A stretch of 64,000 nt of DNA from Lepeophtheirus salmonis (Eukaryota; Arthropoda; Copepoda; Siphonostomatoida; Caligidae), in the NCBI RefSeq assembly GCF_016086655.4, contig NC_052143.2:30271886-30335885 (forward strand), given 5' to 3'. This document shows, in pieces, positions 44,248 through 54,654 of this stretch. Numbering within the stretch: position 1 is the stretch's first letter; every line of letters begins with the position of its first letter. The notes beneath the pieces are model-generated. The model was not told where the DNA came from, made no database searches, and saw only the letters and a program-made list of their open reading frames with translations. The position numbers were made by a program, and so were the translations under genes.

Positions 44248-45565
44248 AAAACATTAGTACACGACGCTCAAAATTCATGAGCGGGAGTACGAGAGCGTTC
44301 ATTGTCTTGAATAACGAGAGAAAGCAGTAGCACACTAACTATTTTAAAAGAACGATAAAATTGCTCGTATTTTCGCTCAATTTGTATTACTTTTTCCGTT
44401 TCCACATCTTATGAGATAAAATCGAAAAATTTGAGATTTAAAGAATAATTTTAAAGTTTACAAGAAAAGAAGGGTGGACGTTATGTAACTAGATCAGATA
44501 GAATCTTTTTGAAATGCTGTATCTCTGACTGCTTCAGTTGAAGAGTTTGCCTCTTATGTAGCTGGTACTATAAGAAGACTCAGACATCAGCATCTTCGGA
44601 GACACCAACAGCTCCTTCGTGTGTGGAGATTATGTTTTTTGTAAACGAGTTTTACGAACTTAAAAAAGATTTTTTTATATTTTCAGATAGTAAATTGAAT
44701 TTAGGTCTCAATATCTCACGCAAGAATTACTTCAAAAACTTAAGAACCCTATGTATAAGCTCAAACTAATTATCAGGTTAAACTGGAGGATAAGGCACGA
44801 ATCAACGTATTAACATTTTCCTAAGAAACTGTTTCCAAAACTTTTTGTACCCAACGCACCCACAATGACAAATAATTATAAAAATAAAAATTTCTTTTCA
44901 TAATTATTAGAATTAAATCATTTATTCTGTTTATAATAAGGCCTTGAAAATAATGTATGGTGGTCAAAAATCGTGGAACACACTTGAAATTGCCTCAAAA
45001 CTCCACTGTTACGGAAACCACTACTCATTAGCACTTAATAATATATTATTTGCATGTGTAATGTGAATTTTATTTACCTAATAACTGTTATTCCAAGGTA
45101 TTTGAATATTTTGCAGAATTGCCATTGGATCTAATCAAGCACAAATGGTAACTTCTGATTTAAACCTAGTTGTCCTAAGCTTCTGTTGAGAGAGTATTTT
45201 CTAAAGGTGGTCTATTATTTAAGGATATATGTCGGAGTTTAAAAGATGAAAACTTTATTTAATAGTTAAAACATTGCATTAATAATTTGATGGACTTTTT
45301 AATTTTTAATATAATTTTAGATCTTTAACTTGAATTTATTCTTGAACTTTATTTCTTTTCATTTATTGGATTAAATAATGTAATTTAACTGCAGTCAAAA
45401 AGAGTTATCAAATTCAAAAACTCCTGTAAGAGCGAAAATGAGCACCACTCATTTTAAATTGAGCGAGAGCACGCTCATACCTTTAAAAACGGGTTGGAGC
45501 GCGAACGCACTCACAACAATTGTAACTGAGCAGGAGCTTGCTCAGGATTTCTTAAGTAATGGTCT
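44248..45565 (+). mobile_element. hAT element with 8-10 bp target duplication
   Basis: The direct repeat ACATAGGGGC occurs at 44238-44247 and 45566-45575, which brackets the element and includes the 8-bp duplication expected for hAT. The inner ends are weakly inverted (CATTAGTACA on the left, CATTACTTAAG on the minus strand at the right) and carry many GAGC/GCTC words. The interior has a C-terminal hAT transposase remnant at 45171-45290. From 44810 onward it belongs to the duplicated block shared with 28688-30183. Confidence 0.65.
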
Positions 45566-46281
45566 ACATAGGGGCCATGTAAAACAGTAGAATCCAGGGT
45601 ATGTGAGCGGACTTTTGGGAGAAATGGTCCATTTGGAAATTTGGATTTTGAAGAAAAATGTTATATTAAATTTATTGACATATACGATCGCATATTTTAA
45701 TACAATTTGAAATGATATTATGATTAATAGGTATTGTTCTTATGCATGTACATATGTGATATAAGTTCATTATTGAGTCGTTGCTTTTTTGCAGAAAAAT
45801 ATTTTATATTCATTAATGAACATTATATAAGCTTAGACAAAATGGATGCGTGGTAAAATTGTCGGATACATTATCATTCTGATACAAAATTGTTTTGGGT
45901 AATATCATCGTGAAGCAACATCACTGTAAGTAATATAGTTCTAAGTAATTTCATTGTATGACATTATGGTTTACAATTTTGTAGCAATTTTTATTATATT
46001 TAAATGATAAACTTATGGAATGATGAAGAAACCTGCAATGAAATACCACATTTAATATCCCAGCCGACAGGTTGTAAAGTTGATCCACTGGATCGCAAAG
46101 TAGTTTAAACTCCACCACCGCCGTGTTTTTAGCATTTATGACCCTTTTATAATATATGACATAACACACCTCGAATAACAGGTTGTGCACTGTACAGGTA
46201 AACAGCTGGGCCCAGATGTATGTCAAATTCAATCGTGTCGGATTCAATAACCATCAAACTAAAAAAAATTATATCCTTAGA
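44810..46281 (+). repeat. Duplicated block, copy 2 (partner 28688-30183)
   Basis: See the partner block. The first 755 bases are the right half of the hAT element and the rest is flanking sequence, so the duplication happened after the hAT insertion. The minus-strand frame here (45951-46247) differs from its partner mainly by amino-acid changes. Confidence 0.8.
45171..45290 (+). pseudogene. hAT transposase C-terminal relic
   Basis: ASVERVFSKGGLLFKDICRS followed by LKDENF, the dimerisation signature, with Glu-Arg-Val-Phe-Ser intact and stops directly after it. The upstream catalytic part is not readable. A short frame near 44535-44640 (SVEEFASYVAGTIRRLRHQH) may be a piece of the same gene. 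Confidence 0.6.
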
Positions 46282-46619
46282 AACAAAAATAACAGGTAAT
46301 AATACAAGGGCAGTGGGGATACTTACACTATTGTAAGAAAAACGTACTTTATGTTATCAAAATTTTTGTTATGCAGTAGAGGAAAAATATATGTTTTTTA
46401 AAGTTTTAAAAAGTTAAAAAAAAAAAAAACCCAAAATATAATAATGTGTAATTTTTTGTGTCACATATGCTGTATAAACACAGCTACAAAAGGGTAAAAT
46501 TTAAGCAAGGTGACCGGCGTGTATTTTAAAACACCAATTTCTCTAAATATATAAACTACCTTTGACCTTTCTTAACCATTATAAAACTATTTTCCATTGA
46601 CTCATACAGATCCAACAGA
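46282..46619. other. Upstream region of the 108-aa ORF, no gene seen
   Basis: AT-rich with an A-rich run near 46416-46430. It may hold the promoter of the following ORF, but no motif stands out. Confidence 0.3.
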
Positions 46620-46946
46620 ATGGTGCAGTTGAAGAACAACATCTCTAAATATTGTGCTATTCCAATTCAAGAGGAATTATTCACATCCTCAAAGACTTCC
46701 ACTGGAGCCGAGAAGAAGAGTATTATCAAAGACAAGAAGGGGACTACTCCTAAAGTATCCACAAATAAAAAAAGAGTACTGTTGAGGGAAATTCTTGAGA
46801 TTGAGGAAGGAGATTTAACCGTGATGAAGATTGAGGACTGCAAAGAGAACTTCTTTTTAATTTTCATTATATTTGTTGGATGTTTTCTATTATATTTTGT
46901 ATATGTAAATATCGACTGGAGAGATTTAACCATTAAGTATTCATAA
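46620..46946 (+). CDS. Hypothetical 108-aa protein with C-terminal membrane segment
   Basis: Frame from an ATG in the context CAGAATGG (purine at -3, G at +4, favourable for animal initiation) to TAA at 46944. Residues 1-78 are soluble and Lys/Ser/Thr-rich (KSIIKDKKGTTPKVSTNKKR), then acidic (ILEIEEGDLTVMKIEDCKEN). Residues 79-98 (FFLIFIIFVGCFLLYFVYVN) form a strong transmembrane helix, followed by a short tail of 10 residues. This is the layout of a tail-anchored or single-pass protein with the bulk in the cytosol. No signal peptide is present. It is single-copy and lies between two repeat blocks, which makes it a better gene candidate than most frames here. No family is recognised. It could also be one exon of a spliced gene. 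Confidence 0.5.
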   Translation: MVQLKNNISKYCAIPIQEELFTSSKTSTGAEKKSIIKDKKGTTPKVSTNKKRVLLREILEIEEGDLTVMKIEDCKENFFLIFIIFVGCFLLYFVYVNIDWRDLTIKYS

Positions 46947-47390
46947 AAGGACTTGAAATCAAAGATTTAGAATACTTTGCTCAATATTTTGTATTTATAC
47001 CATATATAAAAAAATCATATTATTTTAACATTTAGAACATTGTCATATACACGAAATTTCAATTAAATATTATTAAAAACATGTCTGAATTAGAAATTAT
47101 TTAAACGAGTCAACAACAAAAACAATAAAAACATTTAAAATTCTATATTCAGTTCAAGAAGAACTTGATAACCTATTTACGCGTCTGTAATTCGTTTTTT
47201 CGTATCAAATCTGGTTTTAAGAATTTTTTTATAGATTTAAAATTTTGGAGTATTTAGACTTATTATGGTTGGATCCATGGTTCACGGTTACAAGGGGTGG
47301 TGGAAGTCGGTAAAGGCTAATTTAAAAAAAAAATCTATAAAGACTAATTTTCTTTGAATAGCTATGAATTTTTGAAGTTTTTTATAAAAT
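46947..47390. other. Intergenic, no gene seen
   Basis: AT-rich. From about 47220 the sequence may belong to an element of the GGGGCGTCCGC family that ends near 47635 (GTGCGGACGCCCCTT). Confidence 0.35.
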
Positions 47391-47535
47391 ATTTAAATTT
47401 TAAATGAAATGTTGGAAATTTTGTCCAACAAATTTAAATTTTAAATGAAATGTTGGAAATTTTGTCCAACAAATTTAAATTTTAAATGAAATGTTGGAAA
47501 TTTTGTCCAACAAATTTAAATTTTAAATGAAATTT
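47391..47535. repeat. 41-bp tandem repeat, about 3.5 units
   Basis: Units start at 47391, 47432 and 47473, with a partial fourth at 47514. Each has ATTTAAATTTTAAATGAAAT followed by GTTGGAAATTTTGTCCAAC. The second half is a hairpin (GTTGGA against TCCAAC) and the first half is also self-complementary. The three full units are identical, which suggests recent expansion. Confidence 0.9.
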
Positions 47536-47639
47536 TTTCCAAAAAATTTATTTAAAAAAAAAAATGAATTCGGAAAAAGAATTCAAAAACCAAAACCAAA
47601 AATAAAAAAAAATTATATAATCGTGCGGACGCCCCTTAT

Positions 47640-48850
47640 ATTTATTGTTACCTATATTTGATCATTCCTTTTTTACATGCAGAATATATTAGACTACCTA
47701 TTGGAGCGAACGTGTGTATTTTTCTTATTTATCAAAATATTATAGCTCTCATTGATTGACATCACAAATAGCGGAAAACCATTTTGAATTATCAGCGTGA
47801 GGAAACTTTATGTCTACACTTCTTGAAGAAAAATTTCGAATTGAGACTTTGTTTAGTAATGTAGGAGTGGATTTTCTAAGTATTTTTCTTGTAAAATATG
47901 AAAGTTCTACGTATGTCTATTTATGTGTCCCCAATTTGGAACAATTCAGTTGAAATTAGTTAAACGAATGGATACTGAAAAGTTTCTCTGAAAGCAATCA
48001 CCAAATTCCGAAGTTCCAAAGATTTTAACTCCGGATAATCAAACTACTTTTGTCAAAGCTTCCAAAATTTTAACTTCTCTAGAAGTTAATAACTTCATCA
48101 CACCCAGGAGACGGTTTCGACGAGCATTCTATGAGCGACTCATTTCTTGGGTAAAGGAGCCTCTTAGGGTTATCCTTGGTAAAGCACTCATAGCATATAA
48201 TGATATGTATATATTGTATTGACGGACATTGAGTCCTCAATACATCTATGCCAATTCACTTTTTGAATCGAGCTGCAAGTCTAAGCCATCGATTCCAAGT
48301 TTAGTCGAGTGCAACAGATTGCATTTGTCTTCTGAATTTCCCACATCTACACATTGAAGAATTTATAATCACACAACTCCATATTACGATGCCTAAATGC
48401 AAGATTGTGCCCAATTCAGGTTTATCGGTTCTTTATGTACCGGTATCGGTTCTTTCATTTCAATGGTTTCGGTCTCTATCCTGGTTTTCGGTATCGGTTC
48501 TTATTTATCCAGGCTCAGTTTGGTAACAAACACTTAAAACAAGTGGCATCGCTTGAAAATTTGGGTTCAGGAAATGATATTTGAAATAAAAGGGGCCGCA
48601 GCTACCTTTCACGCAATGTGCCCCAAGTTATAGAAGGGATCTCAAGATCTAAAGTTGCTTAGGAAAATTATTTTGAAAGTGGGGCCCGTGAAGGGAGGCT
48701 AGGGAGGGGCGTAGGAAGATGGAGAATTGCTTTCATTCTACACATATATAGTTCACATGTTTCCTATAAAGGGGGCCTCATTTAAAAATGTATTAGTGTA
48801 GGGAGCCATTGGTATAGTAAAGTATGGGAAACCCTGGCTTAAGAAATATT
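47640..48850 (+). repeat. Duplicated block C (partner 54655-55950)
   Basis: Begins near TTTGATCATTCCTTTT and CATGCAGAATATATTAGACT and ends near GAAACCCTGGCTTAAGAAAT. The first 100 bases also occur at 33240-33312 and, in part, at 32329-32450. The partner at 54655-55950 has many short A/T-rich replacements. No convincing ORF. Repeated words TATCGGTTC near 48420-48510 suggest a hAT-like end, without firm proof. Confidence 0.75.
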
Positions 48851-48899
48851 ATAGGAAGGAGTTCATTTATTTGGTCTCAAAATATACCCATGTAATATC

Positions 48900-49250
48900 A
48901 TATCAAATGTCTTGCATTAGTCAGCTGCAACTGTTACAACCAAGTTCCCCTTACTTCGTACAATCTCAATTCCACCATGAATATTTCTTGATGTGTCAGG
49001 ATTCCTTTTTGTTCCAAACCAAGCTTATAATTTGAAATTGACTTAATTTTGCGTACAAGAATCCAAAAAAAGGTATCTATTTTTGGATTGAAATCTACCT
49101 TGCATTTCGTCGATAACTTTGGAAGATACCATATATTTCCATAGACTCGCCATCATCCCCATCACTTCACCCAGTTAAAATTTTGCCATCAACACAATCT
49201 GGCCCGGAAGCTTTCACATTTTTCAACACTTACAGCCTTGAATTTGTAAT
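48900..49250 (-). pseudogene. Possible non-LTR reverse transcriptase relic
   Basis: The minus strand reads VKASGPDCVDGKIL, resembling the first block of LINE-type reverse transcriptases (A-x-G-P-D-G-x). After frame changes it continues NPDTSRNIHGGIEIVRSKGN and LVVTVAAD, a stop, CKTFDMI, which resembles the D-x-x-K-A-F-D catalytic block. The YxDD motif is not visible and the spacing is short. Only a weak call. Confidence 0.3.
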
Positions 49251-49494
49251 CTTTGAATAAGAGTTGGAGGGGTTATAAATACTTATGTAGTTGTTCAGCA
49301 GATTTTTGTTTTTGTGTGACTGATTTAAAATTTGTTGTAATAAGACACCAAATAAAAGGATCTCCAATAATGTACCCTGCAAAATTGTTTTAAGTACTTC
49401 AAGATTTGACAGGAGAGTTATTGACATTGTATAACGTTTATGAAAAAATGGGACTGCTAATAAATTCACACGATTTACATCACTAAGTATAACT
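49251..49494. other. Intergenic, no gene seen
   Basis: AT-rich. A minus-strand frame here is Leu/Ile/Asn-rich and not recognised. Confidence 0.3.
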
Positions 49495-49690
49495 TACTAC
49501 TTTATTTATTTATCAATTAGAATAAATTTTGAAATAGCCATGACGTATCAAGTGAGACGAGGGAATCGACAGCTGAATACAACAAAAAAACAAAGGGTGT
49601 TTTTGTGCTAGGGAAGTAACGCCGCTTGAAAAGATAGATATCCTCATCTCTACGTTATCTAGGCTCCTAGCATTCAATTACTATATTATT
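49495..49690 (+). repeat. Two short dispersed repeats
   Basis: The part from 49495 to 49610 matches 24030-24150 on the opposite strand. The part from 49615 to 49686 (TAACGCCGCTTGAAAAGA, ATATCCTCATCTCTA, TTATCTAGGCTCCTAGC) matches 56630-56690 on the same strand. Both lie against the left edge of the duplicated block at 49693. Confidence 0.65.
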
Positions 49691-49943
49691 ATTAAGCTAT
49701 TTGTGAAACAATGTTCACTACTCAGGAATTAAATAAAAAAGATAACTGCTAAGGGGAACAAAAACATTCTTCAGACTACCAATTCCAAAATAATGGGCCA
49801 GCTAAAAAAAATCACAAGATTTGCATCTCTAACTATGAGCCTAATAAAAGTAAATTCAATCCGCTAAATTTTTGTCTATATTTCATAAATGAATAAATAT
49901 ACTATAGATTACGAATATATATTACGATAATATATTCATAATA

Positions 49944-50642
49944 TTAGGTTTTTAATCTGAATGAATGTCCAGCTCTTGAAAATGTTGTCTTGTTACTCCG
50001 TATGAAATTATGGAATACAGATGGAATCTCGTTTTCATTGTCACTGTAGGTACAACTACTATCTGTTTCAATCTCAGAATACTCAAATTCATCCTCTTCA
50101 CTACTTGAATCCTCATTTTCTTCACTGCTTGAACTCTCATCTTCTGCACTGCTGAAATCCTCTTTTTCAGATAAAGATATGTAATTAACCAAATTTTCCT
50201 CTGACAATTCATAGACTGGTAAAACTACAGAGTTGATAATATGTTGTTCCTGATTTTCCACATCTTCTGACACATTAAGATACATTTCAGTAAATGATCC
50301 CACACATATACGGTCAACAACCTCTATTTCTTGATAATCATCACGGAGGAGCTCAGTCTGTACACTCTTTTCTACGTCTTCGACAAACTCTCTTCCATCA
50401 ATTTCCACCACTTCTCCAACATTTCTAAAGTCGTTTTCATCCTCAAAATAGACATCACTCCCATCTTCTTGATGTGGGGGTTGAGATGTTGTAACCTTGT
50501 AGCACACGGCTCTTTCTCGAATTAAATTATTTCGATCCTTTGGACAATAACAGTCAATGACAATATCAAGTTCGTATTGTTACGAAATCATTTCATGATG
50601 AACAGCAACTAATCTTCTGGTATAATTAACTGTCGAATCCAT
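49944..50642 (-). pseudogene. Acidic protein ORF, copy 2, nonsense-mutated
   Basis: Equivalent of 40766-41419, with the ATG at 50640-50642. Codon 21 is TAA (50580-50582) where copy 1 has GAA. The remaining frame is open to a TAA at 49944 and is 13 codons longer than copy 1, because the copy 1 stop TAG is AAG here. Other differences are Glu to Ala, Val to Lys, Ala to Val, Tyr to Asn, Pro to Leu and Glu to Lys, with no silent change. A downstream in-frame Met (residue 18 precedes the stop) offers no easy restart, so full-length protein is not expected. Confidence 0.7.
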
Positions 50643-50837
50643 GTTTTGTTTTTTTATTTCTTTTTCTAACAAGTGACTTGTAACAAATCAAATATTTAAC
50701 TGAATGGTGTTTAGGTATTTTAATTAATTTATATACTCGGGTTTGATGGATTAAGGAAGAAAAAATTGTGGCGATGCTAGGTGCAACGTCATCGGAGTTT
50801 CACTCTATAAACTCACATTTGTTAAATCATAATTATT

Positions 50838-51576
50838 TTATTGAGTATATAACTAGAGTAACTATTCACCTTAATTAAAGAGAGTATTAAACATAAAATT
50901 CATAAATTTTTTTATTGAAAGAAATAAGAATTCCAAAATTATCAAATTTGCTTCAACTTTTAGACGAAATTGTTATTTCCACTGAAAATTAATTTCTTAA
51001 TCTTCTTTGTGTTCAATACTTTTAATGTTTGTTGTAGACTTTCATTCAAAAATAAACAGAAAAAGTCCAAAAATCTTGTTGGTAGTTAGCCAATTCTTCA
51101 TAACTATGTAATTATTGTTTACATATACAATCATTGTTGTAAATTGATCATTGTCTAACAAGAACTAATTTGAATTCAACCAATCAAATTCAAAACACTG
51201 ATTGATCAACTAAAATCAGTCTTTAATTGAGAAAGTAGAAGAAATAGAATCACATTATATGGTAATTATGTTTTTTTCACAAATATACATAATTAATTAA
51301 ATAATCATTGAGTTTTATGAACAGTTCACCTACACAACCTTGGACTGGGGACTCTTGACTCTTTTAAACGCCACGACTCTAGAATTTAAGCTGCCTTGGT
51401 GCATTTTTTTGATATTAGAAGAGTTCCTGGATACTCAGAGAAGTAGTGACAGGGGGAGTTTAAACTACTTTAGGGTAAGAATTTCACCTGTACTACTTGA
51501 TGTCCGGGGTACATTTTTGAGTATTATAAAGGGTCCATGATACTCAGGGAAGGAGCTTCAGTGGATGTTTTATTTA
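50838..51576. mobile_element. 740-bp segment present only in copy 2
   Basis: The matching blocks to either side of this segment are adjacent in copy 1 (junction near 41620). Direct repeats TTTTATT occur at both edges (near 50834 and 51571), which could be a target duplication, although copy 1 does not show a clean empty site. The second half contains a degenerate internal repeat (GGATACTCAGAGAAG and TGATACTCAGGGAAG about 110 bases apart). No transposase is encoded. It is either an insertion or a deletion in copy 1. Confidence 0.5.
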
Positions 51577-52151
51577 TTTTCAATAATCTGATGGCTCAAA
51601 TATAAAATAATATAATTACAATGAAATTGCACACCATAATATTGTCTTGAATGAAATTAATAACAATCATATTGCTTGCTTCACGAAGATATTACCCCAA
51701 ACAATTTTGTCCAGCAATCGTATTGTACACTCCAATTTTATCACATGCAACGATTTTTCACCCCAACAATTTTGTCTGCCACCTTTTTTTACCGTAATCA
51801 TTCTACCGTCAACTATACGTATGACGTCACTGCATTTAAGCTGACTTAGATTCAAAGCAATGAATGCAATCAGCCCTTAAAAAAGCAAGACTGGAGGATA
51901 AAAAACGGGATATTTTTGACATAAAAAATGTGGCTCAAAGTCGCCTAAAGGATTCTAATTTCAACATATTATCGGGCTAATAGAATGTACTTCAGTATAT
52001 TCTTTGGCCAATTGAGTCCATACCTTAACTATGTGTCATAGCAATTTTAAAGATAGTAAATTATCGTCAAAGAGCCATGGAAAATAAATCCCTCAATAGA
52101 CTTACTTAAATTGTTATTATTGAATATAAAAATTTATTTTAAATTAACAAA

Positions 52152-52330
52152 GGTTGGGTGAGTTAATTCACCCAAAGTTACTCTAAAGTTAATTAACTTA
52201 AGCTTACAATGTTAAAAAAAAAAAAAAAAAAAAATCTAAATTAACTTTAACTCAACTAGTTATTAAATAAATAGAATAATAATTTAATTAAATTTAACTA
52301 GTTAAAAAGATAAGTTAACTTACCCATCAC
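52152..52330. repeat. TTAA-rich inverted-repeat element, copy B
   Basis: Counterpart of 30703-30874, with an A run of about 20 near 52214-52233. Confidence 0.5.
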
Positions 52331-52344
52331 TGAAAATAACCCGA

Positions 52345-52840
52345 AGATTCATTCAAAAGAGCCTTTCAACGAAGGAGATGGGTTTCTTTCATTCCTATTG
52401 TCAAAAGTTGCCTCTCCATCCTCACAATACTCTTTCCACCCACTTTTTCGATAACTCTATGGCCAGTCTAGTGTCAAACACCCATACATCTTGAATGGGC
52501 CAATATAGACTTGAGGGGACTTGCTTTGTCTGATTTTTTTAAATCCTCCGGATCTAGATTGGCATTTTTGAGAGAGCCCTTCTTCCTCTTCAACGTCTCA
52601 GACTTGCTGATGGCGAAGTTGTTGGACTTAGAGAAGCCCAAAAACTTGGAATGCGCGAATGGAAATTCGTTGATTAAGTTCAAATGTCATTTTATCGACT
52701 TGTACGTAAGCATGAGAGCTCAGGCTTGTTTTGTTAGGTTACTAATTGTTTATTTTATTATAGCAAAATTAATTTCGATCACTCAACCTTCATTAATTAT
52801 TGAATTAATAAGTGTTCAGATTTCAATGGAGTACCCGGCA
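52345..52840 (-). pseudogene. Truncated Tc1/mariner transposase, copy B
   Basis: Counterpart of 30885-31386 with the same breakpoint and terminal repeat (GTGTTCAGATTTCAATGGAG). The minus strand reads SNNFAISKSETLKRKKGSLK. Inactive. Confidence 0.65.
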
Positions 52841-53117
52841 ACGGACATTGTTATAGACAGGAACAATTTTGTTCAGGTGCTACATCCTTTGTTTAAAAAT
52901 TGTGTAAAAAATATGTGATTCTTTTTTCTTCAATTATCAGGTATGATATCCTTGAAAGCTTTCAGAAATATTATAAATTAATTTACTTGACAACCTTGAG
53001 CCAGAGATGGATTTTCAAAGTTAATCGTAACTTAAGCTTTCCCATTACTTAAGAGTTGAAGGATGGAAATTTTGTAATTATTGTGTGTCGTACAACATCA
53101 AGGTTTTCTTAAATAAT

Positions 53118-53303
53118 ATGAGGATTTGTCTTGTGGTCGTTATTTGTTTAAGAATAGTGGATTCTTCTCTTGACTCACTTTGGGATCCTGAGGAAGTTGA
53201 TTATTGTCGGTGTTTTTGTTGTATCTTTCCACTTCATTCTAAGTCTGGTCCAGTACAGTCGTCCATAACAGTCCTAAAACTTATAAAGTTTGGTCTTTCA
53301 TGA
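53118..53303 (+). CDS. Small putative secreted peptide or exon, copy B (low support)
   Basis: Counterpart of 31665-31850. The frame reads MRICLVVVICLRIVDSS and then is identical. The single change (Phe4 to Cys) lies in the hydrophobic stretch. Flanking DNA is equally conserved, so coding status is open. Confidence 0.25.
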   Translation: MRICLVVVICLRIVDSSLDSLWDPEEVDYCRCFCCIFPLHSKSGPVQSSITVLKLIKFGLS

Positions 53304-53583
53304 CGTCACTCAATGTATTTCTTCTTTTTCTAATCTTTTCTAATACTGATAGTCTAAAAGACCGGCCCCAAAGACTCATAAGACCAGTCCTATGAATGGA
53401 GTGGACCGAATAAATAAGGACTAACATAACACTTTTTCGTGGTAGTTTGCATAATGAAAAATAAAATCATTCTCCTTGTTAAATCTCTGTTCGTAACAAA
53501 TTTAGTGATCCACCATCACCAATTTTATTTGCAGTTGTAATATCCTAGCTATTATTATATCCCTCTGTATATATATGTATATT

Positions 53584-53690
53584 CAGGGGCGTCCGCTGGG
53601 GTCGAGATGGAGGGGATGTAACCCTTCCTTCCCATAAAAAAAGAGAGTTATTGCTTTAAACCAGAAGTTTTTTTCGTCAAACGAGAAATT
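53584..53690. mobile_element. Left half of a CAGGGGCGTCCGC MITE, copy B
   Basis: Starts like 32130 but breaks after TCAAACGAGAAA and joins TGGTGTGAGGAAACTTG. The right half and about 100 bases beyond are missing relative to copy A. Confidence 0.6.
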
Positions 53691-54654
53691 GGTGTGAGGA
53701 AACTTGTTTCCTCTCCTGTTGTTTTTATATAAGATATAATAACATTAGCCTTTGTTTCAGTTTATGTCAACCCTTCAGCTAAATGACATGTTGGAAAATG
53801 CTTAGACAAGTTCAAATCATCGATTCTAACTTTTGTAATAACTTATGTAAAGACCTATTAGATATTTGCAAAGTACTTAGTACTTGCAAAGTACATAGGT
53901 ACTTGTTGCACATTCACTATCAATAGAAATCCCGGGAAAATGTAAGATTCTAGATGATTGCTAATGCCAATATTATTTTAAGGATTTATGTTTCTACAAA
54001 ATATCCATCTAAATACCTGAAACAAATTGTTATTTTTATAATAATGAATACATGATATTTTCCGATTTTTCAAAAAAATAAAATTTTCTTGTGAGTAAAG
54101 CATCTGCTACAAACGGATCTAAATACCTATTTGAGTCAATAAAACGACTAAGAAATTCGTGTCCTCAAACCTATAAAATTGTCAAGCCAATTACTTTTGT
54201 CATCTTGAAAAAAAAATTTTTTATGTCTATGATAATCGATTCCAGAAGCCAAATCTGTTTTTAAATATTAGCAAGGAAAAGTAATATTTCTCTACACAGT
54301 TAGAAAATTTAAATTCCAACTGTTCAATTTCATAAGGAATATTATTATGAAATGATAGAATGGGAAGAAAAAATTTACAGGACTGTCAATGGTAATACAC
54401 TTGACAAACAAATATATACAAGAAATAATTCTATCAAAAGGAAAATATGAAAATAATTTTGATAATAATAACAAACTCCAGGCATGTAAAGCGTTTGATA
54501 CAATTCTTAGTTACAAAATCATCGGAGAGCGTATATGGAGAAAATAATAGAAATTGATTTCTCAGTGAAAAACAACTTTTAATTATTGAGATATTTAAAA
54601 ACACCAAGACCAAGAATAAAAATAAATATACTTTTTCGAACTTTGTAACATGCG

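Larger units (their letters stand above)
49693..52084 (-). repeat. Duplicated block with acidic ORF, copy 2
   Basis: Partner of 40468-42116, expanded by 50838-51576. The left edge falls inside an R1 fragment. The right edge joins the large block at 52085. Confidence 0.85.
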
